This document shows, one piece after another, positions 6,034-15,338 of a stretch of DNA of 64,000 nucleotides (the stretch's first letter is position 1; every line of letters starts with the position of its first letter). Origin of the DNA: Treponema sp. J25 (lineage in GTDB: Bacteria; Spirochaetota; Spirochaetia; Treponematales; Breznakiellaceae); the NCBI RefSeq assembly GCF_004343725.1, contig NZ_PTQW01000012.1, positions 124,001-188,000 on the forward strand, written 5' to 3'. The notes under the pieces were generated by a model that was not told the origin of the DNA, ran no database searches, and saw nothing but the letters and a program-made list of their open reading frames with translations. Made by a program: the position numbers and the translations under genes.

Positions 6034-7899
6034 CTATTCTTCCAGCAGCACCGCGGCGCTTACGCCTGGCAGAACAAAAGCCCCAGCCAGCCTGCTTGGT
6101 TCTAAAGCTCGGTGACCACTAGCGGCGGCTCCCAGACCAGTATGCTCCAGCAAGTCCCGAAACTTTGCATCTGTCGCAAGGCCCGCGAGGGGTTTCCAAA
6201 CATCGGCTGGCACTGGCCTATCATCCCGGTTAATAAGCACCTGCAGTTTTGTGGAGCCGAACTCGATAGTAATCGCTAAAAGTCCTGGATACGCTTGATT
6301 AGTCCGGTACGTCCGTTTACCTTCAGCAAAGACTTGCCAGTACTGGCGGCGCATCTGCACCAATAGGGAAAGAAAGCGAAAAAATTCCTCTTCCTCCGGA
6401 CGGGGGTCCCATATCATACAGCGACGATTGTCCGGATCGGGTCCTCCTTCCAGGGCATACTCGGTTCCGTAATAGATGCAGGGAGATCCGGGGAACACAA
6501 AGAGCAGGGTTAGGGCAAGCTTTGCCTTTTCCCGGCTTCCCATACGGGTCACGAGCCGGTCCGTGTCGTGGGAATCCAGAAGATTGAAAGCCACCTTCAT
6601 TACCGGTTCAGGATAGGAAAACCAGAGGTGATCCAGGCGTTGACAAAGATCCCTGGCTGTTTTGGTCCAATTCTTTTCTAATAGAAAGTCGCTGATTGCC
6701 ATGTCCAGAGGATAGTTCATCACCGCATCGTACTGGTCTCCCTGAAGCCAGGGCATGGCATCGTGCCAGATCTCGCCCACAATATATAAATCGGGCTTTA
6801 TAGCCTTTACCCGACGGCGGAATTCCCGCCAGAATTCGTGGTCTATTTCGTTTGCCACATCTAGCCGCCACCCATCAATATCAAATTCCCGAACGTAGTG
6901 TTCCGCTACCCCTAAGAGATATTCCCGGACCTCTGGATTGGTGGTGTTCAGTTTGGGCATCCCGGTAACGAAGGCAAAGGTCTCAAAGTTTGCCCTATGG
7001 CGGTGATGGCCACCCTTTTCTTCGGTGAACAAAGGGAACTCTTTGATATAGAACCAATCCCGATAGGGAGACCGGGCTCCCCGTTCCATCACATCCTTCC
7101 AGGGACCAAATTCTCGGCCACAGTGATTAAACACCGCGTCCAGCATGATGCGAATACCCCGCCGATGGCATTCCTGGACCAGTTCTCGCAGGTCCTCTGC
7201 TGTCCCAAAAGCAGGATCCACCGTAAGATAATCGGTGGTGTCGTATTTATGGACCGACGGAGAAAGAAAAATGGGGGTGAGGTAGATACCGTTACATCCC
7301 AGTTTTTCAATATGATCTAATTTCTGGATGATCCCCCGAAGATCCCCTCCATACCATTCGTGATTGGTCACCGGTCCCCGGTTCCAGGGCTTAACCTGGG
7401 ACGGATCATTGGTGGGGTTCCCATTGCAAAATCGCTCGGGGAAAATCTGGTACCACACGGTTTGGGCAACCCATTGAGGCCCCCGAAATACTTCACTTTC
7501 ATGAAGATAGGGGAACATAAAGGCGTTCCAGAAATCCCCGCTTGGAATAGCCTTTGCGGGATCCTCACAGGGGAAAAGCCCCTTTTCTCCATAGTCCCAC
7601 GCCTGGCCATCCAGATCGACTATCCGAAAAAAATAGCGAAGCCGTTTATAGGGAGGAACAAGGGTAACTTCCCAATATTCATGAACCCCGTCGCAACCGG
7701 CCCGGCGCATCTCGTAGGGATGGCATTTCCAGCGACTTTTTCCTTGCGTAAGGGGTTCCCATTCATGGGGGTCTCCTGCCCAGAGATGGACCGTTTTAAT
7801 ATTATCCACACCGGCTATCAGACGAACAACTAAAGATTTGCCGTCGGGAGAATAACAGAGGTTATCAAAACTGCGGTGGTACGCCTCTGGTTTGCACAT
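6034..7899 (-). CDS. GH13 amylase / cyclomaltodextrinase-neopullulanase type
   Basis: 621 residues, no signal peptide, so cytoplasmic. It should hydrolyse imported maltodextrins or cyclodextrins. The N-terminal ~130 residues resemble the beta-sandwich of cyclomaltodextrinases (CBM34-like). The four GH13 regions are present: LDAVFNHCG, GWRLDVANE (nucleophile Asp), VGEIWHDA (acid/base Glu) and LLDSHDTDR. The length and N-domain fit the GH13_20 group. AAGGAG lies 6 nt before the ATG. It is divergent from malE and shares its 106-bp control region, including the LacI-type operator, so the two are probably co-regulated. The exact substrate (cyclodextrin, pullulan or maltodextrin) cannot be fixed from sequence. 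Confidence 0.9.
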   Translation of the reverse strand: MCKPEAYHRSFDNLCYSPDGKSLVVRLIAGVDNIKTVHLWAGDPHEWEPLTQGKSRWKCHPYEMRRAGCDGVHEYWEVTLVPPYKRLRYFFRIVDLDGQAWDYGEKGLFPCEDPAKAIPSGDFWNAFMFPYLHESEVFRGPQWVAQTVWYQIFPERFCNGNPTNDPSQVKPWNRGPVTNHEWYGGDLRGIIQKLDHIEKLGCNGIYLTPIFLSPSVHKYDTTDYLTVDPAFGTAEDLRELVQECHRRGIRIMLDAVFNHCGREFGPWKDVMERGARSPYRDWFYIKEFPLFTEEKGGHHRHRANFETFAFVTGMPKLNTTNPEVREYLLGVAEHYVREFDIDGWRLDVANEIDHEFWREFRRRVKAIKPDLYIVGEIWHDAMPWLQGDQYDAVMNYPLDMAISDFLLEKNWTKTARDLCQRLDHLWFSYPEPVMKVAFNLLDSHDTDRLVTRMGSREKAKLALTLLFVFPGSPCIYYGTEYALEGGPDPDNRRCMIWDPRPEEEEFFRFLSLLVQMRRQYWQVFAEGKRTYRTNQAYPGLLAITIEFGSTKLQVLINRDDRPVPADVWKPLAGLATDAKFRDLLEHTGLGAAASGHRALEPSRLAGAFVLPGVSAAVLLEE

Positions 7900-7930
7900 A
7901 TACGCTCCTTATGAATTGTATAAAAAACTC

Positions 7931-7959
7931 TTGACGGATTACAGTTTACCCCTTATGCT
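7931..7959 (+). promoter_or_regulatory. malE promoter
   Basis: TTGACG (7931-7936), 17-nt spacer, TATGCT (7954-7959), 46 nt before the malE ATG. This is a near-consensus vegetative promoter. Confidence 0.75.
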
Positions 7960-7968
7960 ATTACTTAG

Positions 7969-7980
7969 TAAACCGTTTTA
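7969..7980. promoter_or_regulatory. LacI-type operator at the malE/amylase divergent promoter
   Basis: TAAACCGTTTTA, a 12-bp dyad with a central CG and one mismatch, starting 10 nt after the malE -10, so over the transcription start. Near-identical sites lie at 15317-15328 (same spacing to its -10) and 27554-27565, suggesting one maltose-type LacI/GalR regulator. No regulator gene is in the window. Confidence 0.65.
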
Positions 7981-8005
7981 GCTATATTACTTTAGGAGGA
8001 AATCC

Positions 8006-9352
8006 ATGAAAAAGACGTGGGTAATCATCCCTTGTTTTCTACTTATCGTGGGGAACCTGATGGCCCAATCAAAGGCGGTCTGGCGAGGTAACCAGTATCA
8101 GATTGAAAAGGGGGCTAAAATCCGTTTGGGCGTAGACAACGATAAACTGGGAGAAGCCCTGGTAAATCTTTGGAATACGGTACATCCCGAAGCCAAAGGG
8201 GTGGTAGAGTACATGAATTTTGGGGCCGCCGGTGGGGCTGACCAAATTACGGCCCTGCAGGGAGAAGCCCCCGATGTAGCCCTCGTTATCGATGGGGAAG
8301 TGGGAAGAAACTTCCAGTCCCTGCTGCAACTTGATAAGGTAATTACCGATGGAGCGGCCAAATTTGCTCAGGAGCCATTTTATTCTGGAGCCAACGCGGG
8401 GGCGGTAATTAAATACGTTCCCATTGCCTACGATGGTATGGCCTTTGCCTGGAATAAAACGATGATGGAGGCCCTTAAACTGGATACCAGCGATAAAAAT
8501 AAAGATGGGCTTCCCGATGCCTTTGACACGTGGGAAGAGATTTTCGATTTAGCGAAGAAATGGCAAACAAGTCGGCCTACTTATAAAGGGAAACCTGTTA
8601 CTATCGTCTATCCCATGTGCCTGGACGAAGTGTGGTCGGGCTATTCTAATCTTACGGCGGGGAAATTCAGAATTTTCCCTGACAAAAAAGCTGAGAACCC
8701 CAGTTTTGAAACCCCTGAATTTCTTGCGGGACTTGAATTCATTAAAGCAGCGGCAGATGCCATGATCAGTGTAGAAGCAAACGGCGTAAAAACACCGGGG
8801 GCATCCATGGTATGGCGCTGGGACGATGCCCTGAATAATGAAACTGCTCCCTTCTTCCTTGTAGGAACCTGGATGGATGTCAATGGCGCCGAAACAAAGG
8901 GCGGTTATGATATTAAATTTGGGCCCATGCCTACCTGGAAGGGAAATCGCTTGAGTCCCTTTGTAAAAACGAAAGGTTTTGTTATTAATGGCTTTACCAA
9001 ATACCCTTCTGCAGCCCATGAATTGTACAGACTTCTCTATACAAAAGAAGGACTTCAGACCCTGGTAAATAACTCGGCGTATATTCCCGCTCTTAAGAAG
9101 GGAGCACCGAACACCCCCAATTACCGGAACGACCCGAACAAGGCAGAGATGTCTGTAGCCTTTGCGTTTAACTATCCCGAACCAACCTTAACATTGCCCA
9201 AGAATCCCGCTAAAAAAGCTATGGATGGGTACTACGGTATAGGTCTTAACCTGGAATTACGGGCTGTGTGGGACGGCGAAAAAACCCCGGCCCAGGCACA
9301 GGCAACCATTGTGGATCTTTATAAGAAATGGTATGCGGAAAATAATAAGTAG
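8006..9352 (+). CDS. malE: Maltose/maltodextrin ABC transporter substrate-binding protein
   Basis: 448 residues with a cleavable signal peptide (MKKTWVIIPCFLLIVGNLMA-Q); no lipobox Cys was seen, so probably free in the periplasm. It is a family 1 extracellular solute-binding protein (MalE type): YVPIAYDGMAFAWNK at the hinge and the C-terminal PAKKAMDGYYG region. It binds maltodextrins and delivers them to the MalF-MalG permease encoded next. AGGAGG lies 7 nt before the ATG at 8006. A hairpin between malE and malF probably keeps malE expression higher. The sugar is assigned from the surrounding amylases and permeases rather than from binding residues. Confidence 0.88.
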   Translation: MKKTWVIIPCFLLIVGNLMAQSKAVWRGNQYQIEKGAKIRLGVDNDKLGEALVNLWNTVHPEAKGVVEYMNFGAAGGADQITALQGEAPDVALVIDGEVGRNFQSLLQLDKVITDGAAKFAQEPFYSGANAGAVIKYVPIAYDGMAFAWNKTMMEALKLDTSDKNKDGLPDAFDTWEEIFDLAKKWQTSRPTYKGKPVTIVYPMCLDEVWSGYSNLTAGKFRIFPDKKAENPSFETPEFLAGLEFIKAAADAMISVEANGVKTPGASMVWRWDDALNNETAPFFLVGTWMDVNGAETKGGYDIKFGPMPTWKGNRLSPFVKTKGFVINGFTKYPSAAHELYRLLYTKEGLQTLVNNSAYIPALKKGAPNTPNYRNDPNKAEMSVAFAFNYPEPTLTLPKNPAKKAMDGYYGIGLNLELRAVWDGEKTPAQAQATIVDLYKKWYAENNK

Positions 9353-9468
9353 ATAGTTTTCTCTTCCTTTTGGGGCCCTTCCGTTCTGTTGATTTTTAAT
9401 AGGACAGGAGAGATAGGTAAAAAGGGAGATCCAAAGGAACAACAAGCCTAACAAAGTAAAATTATCTT

Positions 9469-9491
9469 AAGGGGCGGAACAGCCGCCCCTT
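9469..9491 (+). terminator. malE-malF intergenic hairpin
   Basis: AAGGGGCGG pairs perfectly with CCGCCCCTT around a 5-nt loop, followed by GTTGTGTTTT. The weak U-rich tail suggests an attenuator or partial terminator that lowers malF-malG transcription relative to malE, a common arrangement in sugar ABC operons. Confidence 0.75.
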
Positions 9492-9516
9492 GTTGTGTTT
9501 TAGGAGGACCAAATAG

Positions 9517-11400
9517 ATGAATACTGAGGTACCGCCAATTTCCTCCGTTTCTCATCATTCTCTATCCAGAAGAAAAGCCCTGGGAGTTGCACTAGCTTCC
9601 GCTTTCATTCCTGGTTTAGGACAGCTTATCAATAAACAAAAACTAAAAGCCCTTTTTTGGTTTTTGCTTGCCATCATTTTCTTCACCATAGAGTTAAGTA
9701 CCTCCCAATGGGAAAGATACATTCGGCTTATCCAGGGAAAAGTCTCAAAAGAAGAAATGTTGGTAGCTGAATACACCGCTACTGGGGGAACAGCAGGGAA
9801 TACCGGGATAGAGCAAGCAGAAACTCTGGGAGATATTCTCGGTCTAGACGAAAGTAGTACTTCTTCACAAGATGAACTTTTCAGTTCTTCTGAAGAAAGC
9901 CTTTTCGGTAATGATGAAACAAGCTCCTCTTCAGGTGATATTTTTGGGAGCCCCGACTTTTCTAAAGATGAAAACGATGGCCAATCCCAAAGTGAATCTG
10001 ATATATTTACTGGTACGAGCGAAGAAGAGGCTTTAAAAAGCTCAACCTATCGCTATCCTAACTATCAACAAGCACGGGTACGATATCCATTACGAGATTT
10101 TGGGGGCTTTTTTTCCCGTGGCATGTGGGGTATATGGACCTTGGGCCGACTTGTCATCGGAGATTCCTATGCGGGGGGAACCATCGAGCTCTACAATAAA
10201 GATATACCCTGGCTTACCGCAGACAATTCTATTGTTCTATTGGGAAACGGCCTTCTTTCCCTCGCGGTACTCTTGGTTTTCGTAATCCTCTGGATTCTGG
10301 GAATGGTGGATGCATATCGAACCAACCTTAGTTTCCAAGCAAGTGGAGTTCGAGAAAGTTCTCTTCAGTTCTGGAAACGAATCTGGGATAGCCTGTACGT
10401 ATATCTTGTTTCAACTCCTGCTTTTCTTATGATCCTTGTTTTTACCATAATCCCTATTTTTTTCACATTCCTGTTAGCATTTACCAATTATACCTATCGA
10501 ATTAAATTAGGTGCAAAACTTATTCAATGGGTTGGCTTTGATACATTTGCATTTTTAGCCACGGACCCTGGCTGGCTTAGTATCTTTGGGCAAATCTTCT
10601 TATGGACCCTTCTCTGGGCAATTATGTCCTCTTTTACCGTATATGGATTGGGCTTCTTTAATGCCATGGTCGTGGAATCACCGCTGGTAAAACACAAACG
10701 ACTGTGGCGAACTATCATGATCCTTCCCTGGGCAATTCCTTCCCTGGTAAGCCTCATGATGTTCCGCAATGCCTTTGATAAAGATGGGCTTGTGAACCAA
10801 TTTTTGTTTGCCACAGGGCTCATGGAACCGGTTACCAACTTCCTATACCGCATTGGACTTGAGGGAAAACCAGACCAGCCTATTTTCTGGTTTCAACCCA
10901 TTTATAATGGGCGTTTAGCCAAATTTATAGTTATCCTCGTGAACCTCTGGCTTGGGGCCCCCTACCATATGATGATGATTATCGGAACCCTTTCCACCAT
11001 CCCCCGAGAATTATATGAAGCTGCGGCGATAGATGGGGCGAGCGGCTGGCAACGTTTTAAGTACATCACCTGGCCAATGGTTATTGCGGCTACTATGCCG
11101 GCCCTTATCATGACATTCAGTTTCAATTTTAATAATTTTGGGGCAATTTACTTCCTTACTGGAGGAGGGCCGAACTGGGATCCATCCCAAATACCCGACA
11201 GTATGCGCATTGTAGGATCAGCCATGCCGGGACAGACAGACATTCTTATTAGCTGGATTTACAAGCTTTCGTTTACAAAAGATTTTGAACAGTACAATGT
11301 GGCGGCCATTTATACCATCTTAATCTTCCTCATTGTAGGGGGCTTTTCAGTATATAACCTGGTACGTTCCCGCTCATTCCAGGAGGAGGCAGGCGAATGA
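9517..11400 (+). CDS. malF: Maltodextrin ABC permease MalF with unusual N-terminal extension
   Basis: 627 residues. The C-terminal ~300 residues are a standard MalF permease with the EAA loop YEAAAIDGASGWQRFKYITW. The N-terminal part adds a segment ASAFIPGLGQLINKQKLKAL followed by a hydrophobic span, which resembles the PGLGQ motif of TM2/DUF5683-type proteins. A ~90-residue Ser/Asp/Glu-rich low-complexity stretch (about 105-170) and two more hydrophobic segments follow before the permease core. AGGAGG lies 9 nt before the ATG. The low-complexity part probably lies in the periplasm, where MalF of enteric bacteria carries its P2 domain; that comparison is by position, not homology. The stop overlaps malG by 4 nt. 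Confidence 0.88.
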   Translation: MNTEVPPISSVSHHSLSRRKALGVALASAFIPGLGQLINKQKLKALFWFLLAIIFFTIELSTSQWERYIRLIQGKVSKEEMLVAEYTATGGTAGNTGIEQAETLGDILGLDESSTSSQDELFSSSEESLFGNDETSSSSGDIFGSPDFSKDENDGQSQSESDIFTGTSEEEALKSSTYRYPNYQQARVRYPLRDFGGFFSRGMWGIWTLGRLVIGDSYAGGTIELYNKDIPWLTADNSIVLLGNGLLSLAVLLVFVILWILGMVDAYRTNLSFQASGVRESSLQFWKRIWDSLYVYLVSTPAFLMILVFTIIPIFFTFLLAFTNYTYRIKLGAKLIQWVGFDTFAFLATDPGWLSIFGQIFLWTLLWAIMSSFTVYGLGFFNAMVVESPLVKHKRLWRTIMILPWAIPSLVSLMMFRNAFDKDGLVNQFLFATGLMEPVTNFLYRIGLEGKPDQPIFWFQPIYNGRLAKFIVILVNLWLGAPYHMMMIIGTLSTIPRELYEAAAIDGASGWQRFKYITWPMVIAATMPALIMTFSFNFNNFGAIYFLTGGGPNWDPSQIPDSMRIVGSAMPGQTDILISWIYKLSFTKDFEQYNVAAIYTILIFLIVGGFSVYNLVRSRSFQEEAGE

Positions 11401-12311
11401 ATACCAATAAACCCTTAACCCTGGTACAAGGACAGCTTTCTCGTTCGGCCAGGATAAAAAATGATGTTCTCCGTTTCTTGCAATACCTATGGCTGGTATT
11501 TGTGTGTCTTACGGTACTCATCCCTATCCTCTGGATGATAAGTGCTTCATTTACCTCTGGTAAGCTTCTTTCTGGGGTTCCCCTTATTCCTGACATAAAG
11601 AAATTTTCCCTGGAACATTACGAGTATCTGTTTACCTACAAAAGTTCCTCTGCAGCCAAGTATCCGGACTTTATCGCCGCCTTTCTTCGTTCCCTCTCCG
11701 TGGCAATTCTCAATACCATTTCGGTGGTATTCTTTACCACCATTACAGGGTACGTATTCAGCCGCTTTAAATTCAAAGGGAAGAAACCGATCCTCATTTC
11801 ATTCCTCTTGCTCCAGATGTTTCCTTCGTTTATGGGAATGATAGCCCTATTCATGATTTTCCGAACCTTTGGTTGGCTTAACAAACCACTCTATCTCGTA
11901 TTTATCTACACGGCAGGTTCGATTCCTTACAATACCTTCCTCATTCGTGGTTACATGCGATCCCTTCCGATTTCTATTGATGAGGCAGCTCTCATAGATG
12001 GAGCAAGCAAGACTCAGGTATTTTTTAAAATAATTCTGCCTCTTTCCACTCCTATCATTGGTTTTGTAGCGGTGAATGCTTTTATGGCTCCATGGATGGA
12101 CTACATGTTACCGAACCAACTCCTTAACATGCAAAACCAAACGGTGGCAATTTTTCTCTATCGGCTGACCGACTCTTTCAGTACCCTCTACTATAATCCC
12201 CTTAATTTCATGGCGGGAGCTCTGGTACTGGCCACTCCCATTACAATCGTCCAATTCTACATGCAACGATTCATCGTATACGGTATGGCCAGTGGAGCAG
12301 AAAAGGGATAA
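11397..12311 (+). CDS. malG: Maltodextrin ABC permease MalG
   Basis: 304 residues, six predicted membrane spans, the partner subunit of MalF. The EAA loop reads DEAALIDGASKTQVFFKIIL. The C-terminus (RFIVYGMASGAEKG) matches MalG proteins, whose C-terminal tail inserts into the MalK dimer. The ATG overlaps the malF stop (ATGA), so translation is coupled. No malK-type ATPase gene is present in the locus, so the energising ATPase must be encoded elsewhere, probably one shared by several sugar importers. A strong terminator follows. Confidence 0.93.
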   Translation: MNTNKPLTLVQGQLSRSARIKNDVLRFLQYLWLVFVCLTVLIPILWMISASFTSGKLLSGVPLIPDIKKFSLEHYEYLFTYKSSSAAKYPDFIAAFLRSLSVAILNTISVVFFTTITGYVFSRFKFKGKKPILISFLLLQMFPSFMGMIALFMIFRTFGWLNKPLYLVFIYTAGSIPYNTFLIRGYMRSLPISIDEAALIDGASKTQVFFKIILPLSTPIIGFVAVNAFMAPWMDYMLPNQLLNMQNQTVAIFLYRLTDSFSTLYYNPLNFMAGALVLATPITIVQFYMQRFIVYGMASGAEKG

Positions 12312-12321
12312 CATACTCAAC

Positions 12322-12359
12322 AAAAGGTGCTGGCCCACAGGTGGGGGCCAGCACCTTTT
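12322..12359 (+). terminator. Rho-independent terminator after malG
   Basis: A 15-bp perfect stem (AAAAGGTGCTGGCCC with GGGCCAGCACCTTTT), 8-nt loop, followed by a T-rich stretch (TTTTAAGTTCTTTT). It ends the malE-malF-malG transcription unit. Confidence 0.88.
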
Positions 12360-12455
12360 AAGTTCTTTTATCATTAAGAGGAAAACTAAAAAGGGGTCCT
12401 CGAGGACAGCCTTACTTCGGTAGACTGGATCCAACCCAATAGATACAATAAATCT

Positions 12456-13388
12456 ATGCAAAAGCATCAAAAGAAAGCGCCCTTACCCCTCTGGACCGTG
12501 ACAAAGGCCTGGTGGTCCGACACAGCTGCCCAGGAATGCAGGGGGCTTAACTGGTTTTTTATCCTTACCATTTTTATAACATCTACCATCGCCATAGGTC
12601 TTCCCTTTGCCGCAAACCGCTGGAGGGATGCGGAAACCGCTTCCAAAACACGGCAGTACCCCGGTCTTGGGAATGCCTTCGAGGCTACGGCAGCTTCGGG
12701 TTTTGTGTTTTCCATCGACTCGGGGAAAGTAACTGCGGGCAATTCTACTACCCCCCTTGTTCTTACGGTTGGTGATTGGGATGTTATCGTGACTACCCAA
12801 GAAGATACGCCGAAAACACAGAAAGCCCCGACGACCGCAGGTCCCGGAAGCGGCAATGGGCGAAATCTTCTTCAGATCGGGCCAGACCGCTTTCTTGTGC
12901 GGAACGGGAAAACAGGCATCCAGGTCAGCGCTCCCCTCAAAGTCTTTGAAGGCTTTTCTTCGGATGTTCTAAAGCAGGCTGCTCAAAACCGTAAAACCCT
13001 TACGGATCTTATAGAAGGGATCCTGTTCGCCGCCGCATTTTCATCAATCCCGTCGATTATTTTATCCCTGTTCCCCTTGATGTTTGTGCAAAATCTCGCC
13101 TTTGTGGCAATCCTTGGCGTTATGCTTTCCTTTGCGGTGTACCGAAAGAAACTGGGAGACGATTCGGGACCGGCACTCAAGCCCCTGGAAGGAATAAAGA
13201 TGGCCGCCGCCATCATGGCGGGGCCTGCCTTTGTGGTTGGGCTCGCGGGGCTTTTTATACCGGCCCTGAAGGCTCCATTGTTATGGCTTGCCTATTCGTT
13301 TCTCGCCGGTATCCGCGTAGTAATCCTCTACACGAGCCGTTATCGCAGTGCAGGGCACCAAGGGCAGTATGATTCACCTATTTCATAA
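12456..13388 (+). CDS. DUF1189-like maltodextrin-utilisation membrane protein (YvdJ type)
   Basis: 310 residues. One N-terminal membrane span (FFILTIFITSTIAIGLPFAA), an outer loop of about 140 residues, then four hydrophobic segments (from about residue 185 to 295). The topology and the position behind malG match the DUF1189 family (B. subtilis YvdJ, pneumococcal MalA), found beside maltodextrin ABC genes. The molecular role of that family is not settled. It sits after the malG terminator, so it probably has its own promoter. There is no clear Shine-Dalgarno at the ATG, so the start is uncertain. Its 3' end overlaps the convergent amylase gene by 11 nt. Confidence 0.6.
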   Translation: MQKHQKKAPLPLWTVTKAWWSDTAAQECRGLNWFFILTIFITSTIAIGLPFAANRWRDAETASKTRQYPGLGNAFEATAASGFVFSIDSGKVTAGNSTTPLVLTVGDWDVIVTTQEDTPKTQKAPTTAGPGSGNGRNLLQIGPDRFLVRNGKTGIQVSAPLKVFEGFSSDVLKQAAQNRKTLTDLIEGILFAAAFSSIPSIILSLFPLMFVQNLAFVAILGVMLSFAVYRKKLGDDSGPALKPLEGIKMAAAIMAGPAFVVGLAGLFIPALKAPLLWLAYSFLAGIRVVILYTSRYRSAGHQGQYDSPIS

Positions 13389-15075
13389 CCTCGTATACCG
13401 CTGACTCCGCAGGATCCAGAGAAAGTGTCTCGCCTGCGGTCAGGACGGGGCGGCCCTTATTGGGCACTACCCCCTGGCTGCTCGTCCAGAGCAGGGCAAG
13501 TTGTACCCCCTGGGGGACCTTTACCGTACATTGTATGGTGTCAAGGTTGTGAAGCACCAGGACCCGCTGAGCGTCGGTTTCCCGCAGCCAGGCCAGCAGG
13601 TATGCACCATCGAAACCGGCCCAGGGGACAGCCGCTAAGGTTCCCTGGCGGATTGCGGCGCTTACCTGCCTGAGCTGACTGAGCCTCAGATAGTGCCGCA
13701 AAAGGCTCTGCGGATCCTTTAGCTGGGCCTGGACCGAGGGCGTCAGAGCGTTTTGCCCCGGTTCAATCTTACCAGAAGTTTTCGTCCAGGTAACGGTTGA
13801 TTGCGTATCCCCCTCGTTCCACAAAAAGGCATCCCGCCGGGCCACATCATCATTTTTATAGCGCCGGCCCGTCATGCCCAGCTCTTCGCCATAGTAAATG
13901 TAGGGAAGCCCCGGAAGGGTAAGGTACAGCGATGCGGCCAATTTTGCCCGTTTAAGGGCCAGCGCCTTGGAAGAACGGATGGGCTCCGGGTCCTCGGGAG
14001 CAATGGCATAACCCTTTACCGCGTCTACCCCAAGGCTTTGCAACAGGGAGCTCATAGGCCGATCCAGGTCATGGTTCGAAAGCAGGGGGGAGGGCACAAA
14101 ACCAGAAAAGCGCTGGTATTGTCGATAGGTGGTGGTACAGGTCTGTAAAAAGGTAGAAAGGCCTGTCCCTCGGACCGAATTCAAGATGAGGTTTGCCGTA
14201 GGAAAGTCGAAAAGGCCATCAAAAACTGAAGCATAGGAGCTTACTTCGGTAAGGGAGGTACTGAGGATCTCCCCGATAAAGTACACATCCGGCTTTATCC
14301 GCCGGGAAAAACGGCGCAGATCGTTCCAGAAAGTTTTATTCAACGCCAGGGTTTGGGTGCCGGGGGGAAATTCGTTCGGGTCAAAGGCGTGCTTGGCCGC
14401 ATCAAACCGAAAACCGTCCACCCCTTTTTGGAGCCAGAATTGCAGCACCCTTTTTAGTTCGTTTACCACATCCGTATTATCCAGATTGAGGTCTGGCATC
14501 CCCTCCCAGAAGGCCGCAAAATATTCGAATCTGGAGCCATCTGGCCGGGTGTAGGTGTAAAAACGGCCCATTCCCCCACTCCCATAGGTAAGGCGGACAT
14601 CCCGGGTCTTATAATAATTGACGTAGGGACTTGCAGCGGACCGCAGGGCATCCAAAAACCAGGGATGTTCCCGGGAGGTATGGTTAAATACCATATCCAG
14701 GATGATTTTTATGCCCCGTTTATGGGCCTCTGTCACGAGCCGCTCAAAATCAGCCATGGTTCCCAGCCGGGGATCGATGCTGTAATAATCCTTAACATCG
14801 TAGCCATGATAACTCGAGGCAGGATGAATCGGTGAGAGCCAGAGGGCACTGATACCCAGGTCATCGGCGGTGGCAGGATTCCCATCGTTCAGGTAGTCCA
14901 GTTTTTGTATGAGCCCCGGCAGGTCTCCATAACCGTCCCCGTCGGAATCAGCAAAAGAGTAGACTAACACCTGATACGCCGGTCCTGGAGCAGCCTGCCA
15001 CCAGGGGATATCCTGAGCCCAGAGGGAAACCCCCATCCCCAACAGAACAAATAATACCTGCCACAGACGACGCAT
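13378..15075 (-). CDS. Secreted alpha-amylase (GH13)
   Basis: 565 residues from ATG 15075, chosen because AAGGAGG lies 5 nt upstream and a signal peptide follows at once (MRRLWQVLFVLLGMGVSLWAQ). An in-frame TTG 11 codons upstream lacks these. GH13 regions: LDMVFNHTS, GFRFDAAKH (nucleophile Asp), FIGEILSTS (Glu) and LLSNHDLDR. LPYIYYGEELGM near the barrel end recalls the oligo-1,6-glucosidase/alpha-amylase type GH13 enzymes. It acts outside the cytoplasm on starch or long maltodextrins and so feeds the MalEFG importer. A 23-bp dyad sits just upstream of the ribosome site. Confidence 0.9.
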   Translation of the reverse strand: MRRLWQVLFVLLGMGVSLWAQDIPWWQAAPGPAYQVLVYSFADSDGDGYGDLPGLIQKLDYLNDGNPATADDLGISALWLSPIHPASSYHGYDVKDYYSIDPRLGTMADFERLVTEAHKRGIKIILDMVFNHTSREHPWFLDALRSAASPYVNYYKTRDVRLTYGSGGMGRFYTYTRPDGSRFEYFAAFWEGMPDLNLDNTDVVNELKRVLQFWLQKGVDGFRFDAAKHAFDPNEFPPGTQTLALNKTFWNDLRRFSRRIKPDVYFIGEILSTSLTEVSSYASVFDGLFDFPTANLILNSVRGTGLSTFLQTCTTTYRQYQRFSGFVPSPLLSNHDLDRPMSSLLQSLGVDAVKGYAIAPEDPEPIRSSKALALKRAKLAASLYLTLPGLPYIYYGEELGMTGRRYKNDDVARRDAFLWNEGDTQSTVTWTKTSGKIEPGQNALTPSVQAQLKDPQSLLRHYLRLSQLRQVSAAIRQGTLAAVPWAGFDGAYLLAWLRETDAQRVLVLHNLDTIQCTVKVPQGVQLALLWTSSQGVVPNKGRPVLTAGETLSLDPAESAVYEVMK

Positions 15076-15085
15076 ACAAACCTCC

Positions 15086-15108
15086 TTGATAAGAGCGCTC
15101 ACTATCAA
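15086..15108. promoter_or_regulatory. Dyad TTGATA-N11-TATCAA upstream of the secreted amylase
   Basis: TTGATA and TATCAA flank an inner palindrome GAGCGCTC. The element lies 10-33 nt before the amylase ATG, just upstream of the ribosome site. It could be an operator or an mRNA hairpin that controls translation. It does not resemble the TAAACCGGTTTA sites. Confidence 0.5.
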
Positions 15109-15278
15109 GAGATCCAGGGAAGTAATTCCCCTTGTCAGGGCCCCCCGATTGGGATCAGGATAAAAAGACCTAGCTTTTTTGATAACCTGTCTCCCTCTCG
15201 GGTGCAGCCCTTCCCTTCTTCATTCCCTTTAGAACCCGTAGTTCCCCATTAGAGAAGAAATCTTTTTAGCTCGAGCTC

Positions 15279-15307
15279 TTGCAGAAATACTCCGATACCC
15301 GTACTAT
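15279..15307 (+). promoter_or_regulatory. Promoter of the debranching enzyme-pullulanase fusion gene
   Basis: TTGCAG (15279-15284), 17-nt spacer, TACTAT (15302-15307). The predicted start of transcription is about 15314, compatible with the ATG at 15339 but leaving little reason for a start as late as 15553. Confidence 0.65.
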
Positions 15308-15316
15308 AGCATATAC

Positions 15317-15328
15317 TAAACCGGTTTT
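15317..15328. promoter_or_regulatory. LacI-type operator of the fusion gene
   Basis: TAAACCGGTTTT, nearly perfect dyad, 10 nt after the -10 box, exactly the spacing seen at malE (7969). It lies just before the GGAG ribosome site (15330-15333). Confidence 0.7.
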
Positions 15329-15338
15329 GGAGCCCCCT

